Source of the DNA: Spirochaetota bacterium
Lineage (GTDB): Bacteria; Spirochaetota; Spirochaetia; SZUA-6
Assembly: GCA_013151965.1 (NCBI GenBank)
Contig: JAADHF010000042.1
Location: 27,426 to 91,425 of the forward strand
DNA length: 64,000 nucleotides
Reading direction: 5' to 3'
Of this stretch, positions 63,580 to 64,000 are shown in pieces (within the stretch, counting starts at the first letter, position 1; each line of letters starts with the position of its first letter). Made by a program: the position numbers and the translations under genes. The notes beneath the pieces are model-generated. The model made no database searches, was not told the origin of the DNA, and worked only from the letters and a program-made list of their open reading frames with translations.

Positions 63580-64000
63580 ATGATTCATGCAATGAGGCAA
63601 ATCTCTTTAGATTATATTTACGATGAATTATACGAAAGTAAAGAGAATATAGGAACAAAGGTTGAGGATCTCGAATCCTGGTATTTAAAGTTCAGAAAAA
63701 AAGATCCTGGGAAATTATTTCCTTTTTTAATTGAAGATATAGGAAAAATAGAGAAATTATATACAGTTATACCGGATCTTAAGGAAAAAGACACTGTAAA
63801 TCTAATCGTTTCCGATATAAAAGAAGAACATAAGCAATTACTGCCTTTTGTAAAACCATCCGGTTCACAATCCAGTCCGGTTGGTCCTGTAATAAAACGT
63901 TCATACATCGGAAATAAGGCAGGTCCGTCCGGCAAGATAGTCAAAACAGCCTATACCGTTTGGGGAAAAATAGCAGACTCTAATATCGAAGTAAGCTCTT
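63580..64000 (+). CDS. Unidentified protein, N-terminal part, runs off the window
   Basis: An open frame from ATG 63580 (MIHAMRQISLDYIYDELYES) stays open for 140 codons to the window edge. It is supported by a near-consensus promoter and an AAGGG ribosome-binding site. The visible part is charged and soluble, without signal peptide or membrane helix: a helical N-terminal half (KVEDLESWYLKFRKKDPGKLF, then VNLIVSDIKEEHKQL) and a segment with YTVWGKIADSN at the end. I do not recognise it, and the rest of the protein is outside. Confidence 0.7.
   Translation, partial: MIHAMRQISLDYIYDELYESKENIGTKVEDLESWYLKFRKKDPGKLFPFLIEDIGKIEKLYTVIPDLKEKDTVNLIVSDIKEEHKQLLPFVKPSGSQSSPVGPVIKRSYIGNKAGPSGKIVKTAYTVWGKIADSNIEVSS

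Overview
The window is a gene-dense, moderately AT-rich bacterial chromosome segment that most likely comes from a spirochaete (Spirochaetota, Spirochaeta/Treponema-like). The pointers are a very long spirochaete-type coiled-coil protein with a C-terminal HTH (SpiroCoCo-like), the direct secY-rpmJ-rpsM order without adk, map or infA, an RNase Y/YmdB pair, and a didermal envelope set (signal peptides, an outer-membrane barrel, ExbB-ExbD-TonB). The assignment is inferred from gene content, not from a 16S gene. No rRNA, tRNA, CRISPR array or insertion sequence was seen.

1-23.3 kb is one nearly uninterrupted + strand information-processing cluster: the end of rpoB, rpoC, the str genes (rpsL, rpsG, fusA, tuf), then the S10, spc and alpha operons through rplQ. 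Spacing is tight and many starts overlap the preceding stop. Real gaps occur only before rpsL, which has two promoter-like sites and a palindrome, and between tuf and rpsJ, which holds a strong terminator-like hairpin. rplO carries a repeat-built C-terminal tail.

23.3-36.1 kb holds a small EcfT-like membrane protein, a Cache-like membrane sensor gene broken by two compensating frameshifts inside a Glu-rich repeat, rny-ymdB-tlyA, a convergent GerMN-domain gene, a probably leaderless ptsI, der, and a MerR/UDP-sugar pyrophosphorylase fusion with a possible internal start. 36.0-44.1 kb is an envelope operon: an exported NlpC/P60-like protein, a TPR protein, a beta-barrel and ExbB-ExbD-TonB, which together look like an energised outer-membrane machine. 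A HAD phosphatase and the long coiled-coil protein follow.

48.1-51.6 kb is the most interesting stretch. A promoter, a well-formed fluoride (crcB-type) riboswitch aptamer and an intrinsic terminator precede a 43-codon small ORF and two MutS-like ATPase genes. The three reading frames are chained by ATGA overlaps, which suggests a fluoride-inducible MutS-family operon.

51.6-64 kb is a more mosaic, mostly - strand region. It contains clpB with its own promoter, a Gfo/Idh/MocA dehydrogenase, a PAS-SpoIIE phosphatase, the decayed remnant of a complex-I/Mrp-type antiporter subunit, a GPH-type sugar symporter, a hexapeptide acyltransferase, an RRM RNA-binding protein, a TetR-epimerase operon with a clear operator at its promoter, a second Gfo/Idh/MocA dehydrogenase, and the start of an unidentified gene that runs off the end.
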